A stretch of 64,000 nt of DNA, from positions 44,178 through 108,177 of the forward strand of contig SCSV01000286.1 of assembly GCA_004297555.1 (NCBI GenBank). Reading direction: 5' to 3'. Of this stretch, positions 25,637 to 33,719 are shown piece by piece. The position numbers and the translations under genes were made by a program. The notes under the pieces are model-generated. The model worked only from the letters and a program-made list of their open reading frames with translations, did not search any database and was not told the DNA's origin. The stretch is from Salinibacterium sp. GTDB taxonomy: Bacteria > Actinomycetota > Actinomycetes > Actinomycetales > Microbacteriaceae. Every line of letters starts with the position of its first letter. Position 1 is the stretch's first letter.

Positions 25637-25721
25637 GCGCCGCCGCACCACCGCACGTAGTCGAGCGCCCGAAAGGGCATCACGCAGTTCAACGTCGTAC
25701 CCAGCAGGAGCAGCACAGACC

Positions 25722-26351
25722 ATGAACCAGATTGCGATTCCCACGAACAAGCCGGGTGAGGTCTACATCCCCGCGCTGGGCAAGACGTTCCAGCAAATCG
25801 AGCTGCGAGAGGACGATGTCTACGACACCATCCTCATCACGGCCGCGTCGCAGGCGAACCTCACCTACACGTTCTGGCGCGACGTGCAGAACAAGGACCT
25901 GCAGGACTGCAACCTCCCCAACCCGAGCCGCATCCAGTCGGGCGACGAGGTCGCCATCTTCCGCATCGGCGTGCACCCGCGCGAGGCCGTCGGCAACACG
26001 CTGCCGGTGTTCAACGACTACCGCAAGGTCGTCGCGGCGGCGCACCTCGAGGTCATCTTCAACCGCCGGCCCATCACCAGCGGGCCCATCATCAAGTACC
26101 CCTCGGGTCTCGGCATCGGTGGGTTCTCGGACGAGACCGGCGCCACCGCGGTCAGCATCGGTGTGCCCTCGGTCGCGGCGGCCCCGACCCTGTTCGTCCC
26201 GCAGCAGCTGAAGGACGACGACGACGTGAAGAGCAAGCTCCGCTTCCTCGCGGCGGACTGGATTTCGGGGTACGTGGCGCCGGTGACGGCGAACACGGTG
26301 CGCATGACCCTGTTCCTCCACGGCGTGATGAAGAACCCGCTCGGCAAGTAG
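25722..26351 (+). CDS. Candidate major capsid or virion protein
   Basis: 209 aa. Predicted mainly beta, no membrane helix, and very strong GC-ending codon bias, the most biased in the window, consistent with very high expression. A GC-rich 12-bp stem-loop follows its stop. The C-terminus (TLFLHGVMKNPLGK) parallels that of the next protein (LLLTGNLIPNRNR), so the two may be related jelly-roll type subunits. Calling it a capsid protein rests on position and codon use, not on homology. Confidence 0.5.
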   Translation: MNQIAIPTNKPGEVYIPALGKTFQQIELREDDVYDTILITAASQANLTYTFWRDVQNKDLQDCNLPNPSRIQSGDEVAIFRIGVHPREAVGNTLPVFNDYRKVVAAAHLEVIFNRRPITSGPIIKYPSGLGIGGFSDETGATAVSIGVPSVAAAPTLFVPQQLKDDDDVKSKLRFLAADWISGYVAPVTANTVRMTLFLHGVMKNPLGK

Positions 26352-26362
26352 TCCAGTCGGGA

Positions 26363-26395
26363 GTGCGCCGTCGGAGCAGAACACCGACGGCGCAC
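26363..26395 (+). terminator. 12-bp stem-loop after the candidate capsid gene
   Basis: GTGCGCCGTCGG (26363-26374) pairs perfectly with 26384-26395 across a 9-nt loop, and flanking GGGA/CTCCC extends it. There is no T-tract, so it may be a partial terminator or an mRNA-stabilising hairpin. Confidence 0.5.
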
Positions 26396-26485
26396 CTCCC
26401 AAGCAGCACGCAGCACAGCGCGTAAGCGCAAACACTTTTCCGGGGTCGTCCCCACGGGGCCTGCCCCACAGCACCGGGAGCCTCG

Positions 26486-27067
26486 ATGCCGCCGAACCAA
26501 AACCCCTACTGCCCCGCGCCGGGGGAGCCGGCTCCTCCGGCAGGCCGTATCGCCTCCTTCCTCCAGGAGGCGCTCGACCTGTCGCCGGCCATCGTTCGCG
26601 GTGTCGGCGTCACGATGAGCGCGGCGCTCACCACGGCCACCACGACAGGCAGCTCGAAGTACAAGGTGCCGGCCGACCAGGAGCTGGTGGTGTTCGCACT
26701 GAGCGGCTTTCTCAAGTTCGCCGCGCTCAGCTCTGAGCCCACGGCCATCCTCGGGTGGCTGAACCTCGACCCGTCGGAGCGCTGGTTCGTGAAAAGCCAG
26801 AACTGCAACGTCGGGCTCAAGAACACCGACCGCTCACTCGATGTCTTCGATGGCGATGGCGTGGTTCCCATGTCTGCCATCACCCCTCCGGTGGGTACGC
26901 CCATGTACTGGCACCCTGAGGCACCGAACATCTTCAACGCGGGTCACACACTCCAGGCGACGTTCACCCTCGGAGACACGACGGCCGCTGTCGTGGGCAC
27001 GGCCGGCAACAGCACGACGTACGGGCTGCTGCTGACAGGCAACCTGATTCCGAACCGGAACCGCTGA
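26486..27067 (+). CDS. Second candidate structural protein, beta-rich
   Basis: 193 aa. The Pro-rich N-terminus (PPNQNPYCPAPGEPAPP) is followed by an all-beta-like domain with no membrane helix (YKVPADQELVVFALSGFL, LQATFTLGDTTAAVVG). Gene order and C-terminal similarity to the preceding protein suggest a pair of related capsid-type subunits or a capsid plus cement protein. Inference only. Confidence 0.5.
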   Translation: MPPNQNPYCPAPGEPAPPAGRIASFLQEALDLSPAIVRGVGVTMSAALTTATTTGSSKYKVPADQELVVFALSGFLKFAALSSEPTAILGWLNLDPSERWFVKSQNCNVGLKNTDRSLDVFDGDGVVPMSAITPPVGTPMYWHPEAPNIFNAGHTLQATFTLGDTTAAVVGTAGNSTTYGLLLTGNLIPNRNR

Positions 27068-27078
27068 GAGGAGCACGT

Positions 27079-27762
27079 GTGGCCAACGGGCTCTCCATCA
27101 ACGGTGTCGTCCAGCCCGTAGGCTTCGGGCTGGGCAGTGTCGTGACGTGGTCGAGCGGCGGCGTGCCCAACACGTACATGAGCGTGTTTGCCACGCGAAC
27201 CGGATGGAAGTTCGATTCTGGCAACGCGGCGCTCAAGTCGCTATGCCAGGGAGAGCTGATTCCGCGCGTGGGGAGCCCGAGCGCGTTTGCCCCGGCGAAC
27301 ACCTGCGGCATCGATGGCTCGATGGCGTGCAACTACGGCTCACCGGAGAGCGCGCTCAGTGGGCTGGGTGGGTTGGGAGCTGCGTTCTGCACCCCGCTCA
27401 ACGATGCTCTTCGAGAGTTGCAGAACATCAAGGTGACGTCGTACGACCGCTTGAGCAGTGCTTCGCAGGCATCGCTCGATGCGGTACTCGAAGACCTCGG
27501 TGGCTTTGCGGTGTACGTGCCGTTCCTCGGCAATGAATGTGAGCGTCACACCGCCGAGGTTCGAGCGATGGTGCAGAGTCTACGTGGTGAGCTGGGTGCC
27601 GCTGCACCACCCCCGCTGCGCCCGGGCGTCGACGCGGGCGGTGAGCCGAGCGGTATGCAGACCTGGATGAAGGTCGCCATCGGCATCGGTATCGGTGCCG
27701 TTGCACTTGGTGCGCTCGGTTATTCGGCAGGGAACCTCGCGCGGCTTTTCAGGGGGCGCTGA
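27079..27762 (+). CDS. Tail-anchored protein with two GLG motifs
   Basis: 227 aa from GTG 27079 with GAGAGGAGC upstream. FGLG at 16-19 and SGLGGLG at 94-100. Several Cys residues (CGIDGSMAC and others) lie in the soluble region. A C-terminal membrane helix (about 200-220, VAIGIGIGAVALGALGYSAG) is followed by RLFRGR. Predicted N-out/C-in, or anchored in a virion membrane. First of the run of such proteins. Confidence 0.6.
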   Translation: MANGLSINGVVQPVGFGLGSVVTWSSGGVPNTYMSVFATRTGWKFDSGNAALKSLCQGELIPRVGSPSAFAPANTCGIDGSMACNYGSPESALSGLGGLGAAFCTPLNDALRELQNIKVTSYDRLSSASQASLDAVLEDLGGFAVYVPFLGNECERHTAEVRAMVQSLRGELGAAAPPPLRPGVDAGGEPSGMQTWMKVAIGIGIGAVALGALGYSAGNLARLFRGR

Positions 27763-28733
27763 TGCGAAACCTCACCACCCTCGAGCGGCAGCTTCGCGAA
27801 GACGCCACTCTCGACGTCACCGCGCGACAGGCTGCACTCGTCGCCGTCGACGACATGATGCGCGCCGCGACGCGAGCCGGTGCTCTGCTCTCTCAGGCGC
27901 GCGTGGCGAACGTTGCAGCGGCCACCCATCCGAATTCTCCGGCTGCGCAGAACCGGGCAGCTCTAGCGCGTGCGGCGTACGAGGAGCGCACCAACGCGGA
28001 AGTCGCGAAGTACCGCGCCGTGTACGCGCTGCTCGCGGAGATGCACGGGCAGGAAGGCGTGGGTGCGTCGCAGATGGCGCAGCAGGCGATGGATGCCCAA
28101 GCGCAGCGTCCGTTCGTCGCGGCGGCGAAACACCACGGCAAGGTGCGCGACCTGATGCTGCAGGCGAGTGCTGCCGCTGGAAAAGCGCTCAAGATGGTGC
28201 CGCCCCTCCCGTACGACGTTGCGCCGATGGCTCGCATTGGGCCCGAGGCAAACGTCGCGCAGGGTCACTCTACTGAGCTGCTCGCGCAGCCTACCTTCGG
28301 CTGGCGACCGAAGAAGTACAGCGAGCTGATGGGCGACTTTTTCCCCATGAACTACCGGCTGGCCGCTGGTGCTCTGAGTGGGGTCCATGGCGTCTCTGTC
28401 GGCTCGCAGTTCGGAACCGCCGATGCGACGGCGAACATGCCGACCGGCGAGAGCTGGTGGAACTCGCTGCAGAAGGCCATCGGCTACGGCGCCAAGGCGG
28501 CTGGCGAGGCAGCGACCGCAGAGGGGCAGAAGAAGGCGGAGCAGGACCCCACCGGTGCCGGCGTGCTGCAGACTGGCGGCAACATCCTCAACGTCTTGTC
28601 CGCCATGCTGGGAGCTGGCGTCGACCAGGGGATGCAGCAGCCCACTCCGGCACAGACGGATTGGGGCAGCGTGGCACTGGTGGTGGGCGGGCTCGCGTTG
28701 GGCGGGTTCGCTTTGTGGAAGCTGACGCAGTGA
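27762..28733 (+). CDS. Helical tail-anchored protein
   Basis: 323 aa; start overlaps the previous stop (TGATG). The first 165 residues are Ala-rich and helical, probably a long bundle or coiled coil. A middle region holds LSGVHGVSVGSQFG. A C-terminal helix (VALVVGGLALGGFALW) ends KLTQ. Likely a membrane-bound virion or delivery-apparatus subunit. No family recognised. Confidence 0.6.
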   Translation: MRNLTTLERQLREDATLDVTARQAALVAVDDMMRAATRAGALLSQARVANVAAATHPNSPAAQNRAALARAAYEERTNAEVAKYRAVYALLAEMHGQEGVGASQMAQQAMDAQAQRPFVAAAKHHGKVRDLMLQASAAAGKALKMVPPLPYDVAPMARIGPEANVAQGHSTELLAQPTFGWRPKKYSELMGDFFPMNYRLAAGALSGVHGVSVGSQFGTADATANMPTGESWWNSLQKAIGYGAKAAGEAATAEGQKKAEQDPTGAGVLQTGGNILNVLSAMLGAGVDQGMQQPTPAQTDWGSVALVVGGLALGGFALWKLTQ

Positions 28734-28751
28734 CGTGAAGGAGATGACCCG

Positions 28752-29258
28752 ATGCCCGGAATGACCGATTCCAACAACGTGCCGTGGTGGGCCCCGGGGC
28801 GCCCGCTCATCATCTCGGACCCGAACAAGCTGACGTACTTCGCGCGCGCGAATGCCGTCCGTGCAGGACTCACCGCGTCGGCCGCGCTGCACGGTGTGGC
28901 GGTCGGAGACGGAGAGTGGGCGAACCCGTTTCTCTCCGAGGACACGGCACCGGGAGACGACCGCGCGTTCACCAGCGCGATGTCGTTCTACAACCCGAGT
29001 GTCGACACCGGCGCGCGACAGGTGCCGATGGGAATCGCTGCCGGCTCGTTCCAGCAGAGCGCCGGCACTGTCGAGACGCCGTCGGGCGGGCGCACGCTCG
29101 ATACGTTCTTCAACTCGTTCAACAACTTCCTGCGGAGCCCGGCGCCGGGTCAGTACGGCCCCCAGCCGGTCGCTCAGCCGTCGCCCTGGCCCTGGGTGGT
29201 GGGTGCAGGCATCGCGGGAGTCGCGCTGCTGATATTGGCGAGGCGGCGGAGGAGCTGA
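28752..29258 (+). CDS. Tail-anchored protein
   Basis: 168 aa, AAGGAGATGACCCG upstream of ATG 28752. The soluble part includes LHGVAVGDGEWANPF and a Phe/Asn-rich FFNSFNNFLRSP. The C-terminal helix (WVVGAGIAGVALLILA) ends in RRRRS. Same topology as its neighbours but no sequence similarity outside the tail. Confidence 0.58.
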   Translation: MPGMTDSNNVPWWAPGRPLIISDPNKLTYFARANAVRAGLTASAALHGVAVGDGEWANPFLSEDTAPGDDRAFTSAMSFYNPSVDTGARQVPMGIAAGSFQQSAGTVETPSGGRTLDTFFNSFNNFLRSPAPGQYGPQPVAQPSPWPWVVGAGIAGVALLILARRRRS

Positions 29259-29261
29259 GAG

Positions 29262-29471
29262 GTGCCGGCACCCAGACAGATTCCGTGGTGGCTCTGGGCC
29301 GCGTTCGGTGGCGCTGGCGTCCTCATGGCAAGTAAGGAACGAAGCATGAACGCGTGGAAAGTGGTCGGCATCGGTGCCGGAATTTACAGCGCGTACATGG
29401 TCAAGGAAACGCTCTCCGGTGCGGTTCGCGGCCTTAATGGCTGCACCACCTGCACTCCCCCGAACTGGTGA
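29262..29471 (+). CDS. Small two-helix membrane protein
   Basis: 69 aa from GTG 29262 with GGAGGAGC upstream. Helices at about 8-22 (IPWWLWAAFGGAGVLM) and 31-47 (AWKVVGIGAGIYSAYMV), then a CTTC pair near the C-terminus. Part of the membrane-protein run. Confidence 0.5.
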   Translation: MPAPRQIPWWLWAAFGGAGVLMASKERSMNAWKVVGIGAGIYSAYMVKETLSGAVRGLNGCTTCTPPNW

Positions 29472-29478
29472 CCCTCCA

Positions 29479-29682
29479 ATGATGCACAGAGCCAACCAGA
29501 ACGCGATGACCGAGGCCCAGGCGTCTCAGCTCTGCACCACGTACGGTGCCGAGTTTCGCGCCACGAAGGGCAACGTCGACTGGTGGAGGCTGCCCGACGG
29601 AACCTTCCTCGGTGTGAAGAAGTTGGGCAACGGGCTGGCGGAAGTCAGGCGCGTGAGCGCAGAGGCCTGCGGCTGCAGCTGA
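29479..29682 (+). CDS. Small soluble protein
   Basis: 67 aa from ATG 29479. Polar with short beta segments (WWRLPDGTFLGVKKLGNG) and a CGCS terminus. It is one of the few proteins in this run without a membrane helix. Function unknown. Confidence 0.45.
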   Translation: MMHRANQNAMTEAQASQLCTTYGAEFRATKGNVDWWRLPDGTFLGVKKLGNGLAEVRRVSAEACGCS

Positions 29683-29693
29683 AGGGAACGACG

Positions 29694-29852
29694 ATGATGA
29701 AGAGCGACACGCTGATGCACAAGAAAGGTAAGCGCAAGAAGGGCAAGCGCTACTGCCGGCGAAAGAAGTGCGCTCTGCGCATTCCCCTCATCGGCGTCTG
29801 CCTGTGGACGACCACAGTGAGAAAAAAGTGCCCGCGGAAGCGGAGGCGGTGA
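29694..29852 (+). CDS. Tiny Lys/Arg/Cys-rich protein (LMHKK family)
   Basis: 52 aa, GAAGGGAACG upstream. MMKSDTLMHKKGKRKKGKRY opens the protein and KKCPRKRRR closes it, around a short hydrophobic centre. LMHKK recurs at the start of the proteins at 33720 and 33868, so the three form a family. Composition suggests condensation of DNA in the virion, like protamine or adenovirus core peptides. Confidence 0.55.
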   Translation: MMKSDTLMHKKGKRKKGKRYCRRKKCALRIPLIGVCLWTTTVRKKCPRKRRR

Positions 29853-29856
29853 CGTC

Positions 29857-30600
29857 ATGATGTTCCCCAACTTCAACCCGTACACGTTCGCGCGGCTCTC
29901 TCCGCGCCAGCGGATGATGCAGCAGCTCGCGGGTCGGGGCTACGGCTCCTTCGGACTCGCCGAAGTGGCACAGGTCGGCCTCGGCTCAGTCTCGGTGCTT
30001 CGAGGCACGAGTCACCTGGGCTTCAACCCGGACGCGGTCATGAGCCAGATGCCGAGCGGCTCCAGTGTCGAGCCGTTGGCTGTCGACCAGATGGCTTACC
30101 TGTCTCCTCCTCCGGCGCCGGAGCCCAGCGGGACGATGCTGGTGGACAACGCATGCACAGGAGTGACGTGCCCGGCTGACCAGCAGTGCGACCCCGGTAC
30201 CGGACAGTGCGTGCCGAGTCGGGCTGTCGTCGAGGTGAGCGCGTTCAACCCGACTCCCGCGCGTTCTCCTTTTCCCACGTCGGTCGCAACCGAAGAGACC
30301 GCGCCCGAAGTGTCCACGCCGGACGTCTCAGCGGGGCCGAGCTACTCTCCCGGCACTTCGGTCAGCCCGGATGACGTCAGCCTCTACGAGCGCGGCGGCA
30401 ATGAGCCGTTTGTGTACACCGGCGGCAGCGGCGGAAGTGGAGAAGGTTCTGCGCCGCCTGCCGTGAAGCCGGCGACCGTGGCCCAACAGGCAGCTGCAGT
30501 TCTCAGCGAACGTCCCTCCACCGGTATTCCGTGGTGGGGCTACGCACTCGGTGCTGCAGCGGCCGGCTTCGCGCTCTACAAGCTCGGGGGACGCAAGTGA
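29857..30600 (+). CDS. Tail-anchored protein with Cys module
   Basis: 247 aa. VGLGSVSVLRG near residue 45 carries the GLG motif. At about 90-115 the module ACTGVTCPADQQC...GTGQC is of the type common in Myxococcota surface proteins. A long Pro/Ser/Gly linker follows, then a C-terminal helix (YALGAAAAGFALYKLGGRK). The extended, disulphide-containing ectodomain suggests exposure on the virion or cell surface. Confidence 0.6.
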   Translation: MMFPNFNPYTFARLSPRQRMMQQLAGRGYGSFGLAEVAQVGLGSVSVLRGTSHLGFNPDAVMSQMPSGSSVEPLAVDQMAYLSPPPAPEPSGTMLVDNACTGVTCPADQQCDPGTGQCVPSRAVVEVSAFNPTPARSPFPTSVATEETAPEVSTPDVSAGPSYSPGTSVSPDDVSLYERGGNEPFVYTGGSGGSGEGSAPPAVKPATVAQQAAAVLSERPSTGIPWWGYALGAAAAGFALYKLGGRK

Positions 30601-30893
30601 GGTATGTCGTGTCCGGCGACGGATTCGGGTTCACCCCATCCAACGTGATGGAGTTCATCCCGAAGCAGAGCACCGGCGCTGCGCTCGTCTCGGACACCTC
30701 GAGTCTCCCGGTGCTGCAGACCATCGAGGCCTTTCGCGCCAAGAACCCCATTCGGACCACGGTGCGGCAGGAACAGCAGCAGGAGCAAATGGGCGAGCCC
30801 AGCGACAACAAGCTCATCACGTTCGCATTGTGGGGGGCGGCAATCCTCGGTGGCGGTGGGCTTCTGCTGTACGCTTTGCTGAAGAGAAAGTGA
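30597..30893 (+). CDS. Small tail-anchored protein
   Basis: 98 aa from GTG 30597 (GTGA overlap). A soluble part with a Gln/Glu stretch (RQEQQQEQMG) precedes a C-terminal helix (ALWGAAILGGGGLLLYAL) and LKRK. Same design as its neighbours. No family recognised. Confidence 0.58.
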   Translation: MRYVVSGDGFGFTPSNVMEFIPKQSTGAALVSDTSSLPVLQTIEAFRAKNPIRTTVRQEQQQEQMGEPSDNKLITFALWGAAILGGGGLLLYALLKRK

Positions 30894-30900
30894 ACGCCGC

Positions 30901-31887
30901 ATGAACCTCTACGACCGGTTGAAGATGTCCCCGATGTCGGCCCGCTCGATGGCCGCCTCGGTTCTCGGCGTCAGCGCCCCGGGTGCAATCCCGCCGGCTG
31001 TGCCGGACGTCCAGTCGCTCTTTTCTCGCGGTTCGCTCGCGCGCAGCGTCGTCAACGCCTCGACGGACATGGACTACGTCCTCGGGCAATCCGGCGTTGG
31101 GCTGAATGGAGCGTCCGGCGCGTTCGGTACACGCTTCGGTGGGCTCGGGTTCCTTTCCGGTGGTCAGATTCCGGTGTTCGCCAGCTACACGATGAGCGAC
31201 TGCGCGCTGTCGAACTTCTACGACACGGCGAACTACAGCTGGCTCAAGGCCCACGGCACTGACGGCGGCTCTTCGTTCTTCGTGAACATCGACTACACCC
31301 CGCCGGACGGCTCGCTCAAGGAGAGGGCCACCAAGGGGTGGACCTACCTGAAGAACGAAGCCGACAGCGGCAACACTCACGCCCGTGCGGTGTTCGACCA
31401 GCTCGACAGCTCGATGAAGGTGTACATGGCCCAGGTCAGTGCGCTCGCGGATGCGCACGACGACCGACTGGGTTGCGGTCACGCGATGGCGCGCGGCTGG
31501 TCCGCTCAGCAGCAGCTCTGGGAAGGCTTCTCCGCCATCGTGAGCCTGATGAAGCAGTTCGCGAACGCTCCCGCTGGGGTGCCGCCTCTGATGGTGGAAG
31601 ATGGCCCCGCGACGGGGGGCTCCAACATGGACGCAGCCGACTCGCGCAGCAACGTCGACCCGCTGACGCAGTCGTACCTCACGCGCGCCAATCGCCTGCA
31701 GCAGGAAGAGGATGCTGCCGCGCAGCAGCTCATCCTGGACAAGCAACAGGAGCAGATGCAGCAGTTGCTCAAGCAACAGCAGTCCGCGGCGACAGCCGGA
31801 GGGGGTCTCCCGTCGTGGGCGCTTCCCGTTGGGGTCCTCGCCGCGGCTGGTGTGGCGGCGTTCGTGATTCTCCGCAAGAAGAGGTAA
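30901..31887 (+). CDS. Large tail-anchored protein with coiled coil
   Basis: 328 aa. FGGLG at 79-83. A central globular domain with a few Cys (DCALSNF, LGCGHAMARGW) is followed by a Gln-rich coiled coil (about 255-300, LDKQQEQMQQLLKQQQ). The C-terminal helix (VGVLAAAGVAAFVILRKKR) is the anchor. Possibly a spike base or membrane-capsid connector. No homologue recognised. Confidence 0.6.
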   Translation: MNLYDRLKMSPMSARSMAASVLGVSAPGAIPPAVPDVQSLFSRGSLARSVVNASTDMDYVLGQSGVGLNGASGAFGTRFGGLGFLSGGQIPVFASYTMSDCALSNFYDTANYSWLKAHGTDGGSSFFVNIDYTPPDGSLKERATKGWTYLKNEADSGNTHARAVFDQLDSSMKVYMAQVSALADAHDDRLGCGHAMARGWSAQQQLWEGFSAIVSLMKQFANAPAGVPPLMVEDGPATGGSNMDAADSRSNVDPLTQSYLTRANRLQQEEDAAAQQLILDKQQEQMQQLLKQQQSAATAGGGLPSWALPVGVLAAAGVAAFVILRKKR

Positions 31888-31897
31888 CGAGTTTTCG

Positions 31898-32545
31898 ATG
31901 TTCGGCCTTTCGCACCTGCAGCTCTCTCACACCGCGACCGCGATGGGCGGAGCCGTGCCGTTCCAGGGTGGCGGCGTGGGAGAGTTGCGCGAAGGCACGA
32001 TGGGGAGCGCGGTGAAGGAGCTGCAGAGCAAGCTCAACGTGCTGCAGTACGGACCGGTGGCCGTGGACGGGACTTTCGGCGCGAGCACCAAGCAGGCGCT
32101 GATGAACTTCCAGGCGACCGAGGGCATCGGCGGCACCCCGCCGTCTGGTGTTCTCGATGCCGAGACCGAGGCGCGGCTCAACCAGCGCATCTTGAACGTG
32201 AGCACCGGTGCAGGTGCAGGGGTGAATCCGCAGACCGGGTTGCCTGTGCAACCGACTCCCGCGCGACCCTGGTGGCAGACCGCACTGATGGTGGCCGGTG
32301 GTGTGGCCATCGCAGGTGGCGTCATCTATCTGTTGACGAGTGACGATTCCAAAGGCGGTTACAAGCGTGCCCTCAGCTCGCGCACTGTCGAGCACGACCC
32401 GAACGTGGCGACGAGGTTCAAGCGCGAGGTGAAGGCACACGGGAGCACGTTGCGCGGAGCGCACCGCGCGAAGTGTGACCGGGCGCCTTCCGAAAGCGCA
32501 TTCGATGAGGGCGAAGCGCTCTCTGCACCCGAGGTGACGTCATGA
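31898..32545 (+). CDS. Peptidoglycan-binding membrane protein
   Basis: 215 aa. Residues about 30-105 form a PG_binding_1 domain (GSAVKELQSKLNVLQYG, VDGTFGASTKQALMNFQ, GVLDAETEARL). A linker leads to a membrane helix (TALMVAGGVAIAGGVIYLL), then an unusual hydrophilic tail of about 60 residues. With the M15 peptidase it implies contact with the cell wall, most likely during entry. No catalytic domain is attached. Confidence 0.82.
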   Translation: MFGLSHLQLSHTATAMGGAVPFQGGGVGELREGTMGSAVKELQSKLNVLQYGPVAVDGTFGASTKQALMNFQATEGIGGTPPSGVLDAETEARLNQRILNVSTGAGAGVNPQTGLPVQPTPARPWWQTALMVAGGVAIAGGVIYLLTSDDSKGGYKRALSSRTVEHDPNVATRFKREVKAHGSTLRGAHRAKCDRAPSESAFDEGEALSAPEVTS

Positions 32546-32874
32546 TGGGCTACGTGCCACAGATTCTTCCCCAGTCGTACATCGAGACGCGCAGCTTCAG
32601 TGGGCTCGGTGACACGTACTCTCCGCCACCGCTGGTGCAGGCCAATGCTTCGACCGGAGGCTCCGGCGGCGGTGGGTTCCTGAACTTCGCCAGCAACCTC
32701 ATCGGGGGTGCGTTCGCGGCCGGAGCGCAGGGCTCGATGGAGTTCAACACGGCGGCCGCGCAGCTGGACGCTCAGCGCCTCGCCAACGAGCGCTCTCGCC
32801 GGTGGGCGGCGTTCGGGGCGGTAGCTGTTGGAATCGCCGGGCTGGCCGGAGTGGTGTACCTTCTGAGGAAGTGA
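32542..32874 (+). CDS. Small tail-anchored protein with GLG motif
   Basis: 110 aa, GAGGTGACGTC before ATG 32542. FSGLG is at 19-23. A Gly-rich linker and short amphipathic segment precede a C-terminal helix (AFGAVAVGIAGLAGVVYLL) ending RK. Same topology as the rest of the run. Confidence 0.58.
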   Translation: MMGYVPQILPQSYIETRSFSGLGDTYSPPPLVQANASTGGSGGGGFLNFASNLIGGAFAAGAQGSMEFNTAAAQLDAQRLANERSRRWAAFGAVAVGIAGLAGVVYLLRK

Positions 32875-32885
32875 GCGCAGCTTTT

Positions 32886-33275
32886 ATGAACGGAAGATAC
32901 AACAGCATCGTCCTCTTCACTCCCCCGCGGCTCGCGGAGGAGCGGAAGACGTACTGGCCGGGCATGAGCCAGTACTCTCAGCCCGCTGTTGCCACGGGGC
33001 TCGGGGAGGTCACCGCCGTCGGGCCCAGCGGCAATACCGGGAACGACATCCTCGCGCAGCTGCACAACAACTTCGTCGACCTCATCGGTACCTTCACTGG
33101 GCAGAAGAGCCAGGAGAAGGCGCGTCAAGACGCGCTCTACCTCGCCCAACTCCAGCAGCAGCAGTACGCGTTCGAGGCGCAACAGCGCACCGAGGGGTGG
33201 AGTCGGGCGGCCCCTTGGCTCACCGTGGGCGGTGCGGTGGTGGCTGTGGCGGTGGTGATGGCGGCGCGAAAGTAG
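32886..33275 (+). CDS. Tail-anchored protein with Gln-rich helix
   Basis: 129 aa from ATG 32886; GTG 32871 (overlapping the previous stop) is an alternative. TGLGEVTAVG gives the GLG motif. A helix with YLAQLQQQQYAFEAQQ follows, then a C-terminal helix (WLTVGGAVVAVAVVMAA) ending RK. Confidence 0.55.
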   Translation: MNGRYNSIVLFTPPRLAEERKTYWPGMSQYSQPAVATGLGEVTAVGPSGNTGNDILAQLHNNFVDLIGTFTGQKSQEKARQDALYLAQLQQQQYAFEAQQRTEGWSRAAPWLTVGGAVVAVAVVMAARK

Positions 33276-33294
33276 CGCGCAAGTAAAGGACTCC

Positions 33295-33666
33295 ATGGCG
33301 AACACCAAAGACAACGGACCTCAGGCTCAGGCGGCGGCGCTCTTCGGCAACGGCATTTCTTGGGTGCCGGGGCTCGGCTACGTCAGCGGTGCACAGGCGA
33401 ACGGCGGGGGGCGCCTCGGTGACGATGCCGCGGTGATGATGATTTCGGGCACCGGGCAGATGGGCAGCGAGGGCCGACAGGTCGCGGTGAACCCTCAGAC
33501 GGGAGTGGTGGAGTCGGTGAAGGGTGCCGGCTTCACGCTGCGCGCCGCGCTCACTCAGCCGGTTCGCATCGGTACCCTCGAGCTTCCGCTCTGGGCGTGG
33601 CTGCTCATCGGGGCCGGCGTGCTCAGCCTCGGCGCGTACTACATGCTGTTCCACAAGAAGAAGTGA
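33295..33666 (+). CDS. Tail-anchored protein, last of the run
   Basis: 123 aa. WVPGLGYVSG near the N-terminus, a Gly-rich soluble domain with beta segments, and a C-terminal helix (LWAWLLIGAGVLSLGAYYML) ending FHKKK. The AAAGGA ribosome-binding site is well placed. No family recognised. Confidence 0.58.
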   Translation: MANTKDNGPQAQAAALFGNGISWVPGLGYVSGAQANGGGRLGDDAAVMMISGTGQMGSEGRQVAVNPQTGVVESVKGAGFTLRAALTQPVRIGTLELPLWAWLLIGAGVLSLGAYYMLFHKKK

Positions 33667-33719
33667 GGGACGGGATGGGCCCGCTCTCGTAACGCAGTAC
33701 CGGAAAGAAGGTGAACGAG

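Noticed and set aside
25655..25680. GCCC-GAAA-GGGC hairpin as a terminator
   Set aside because: The 4-bp stem is short and has no T-tract, so I did not list it as a terminator.
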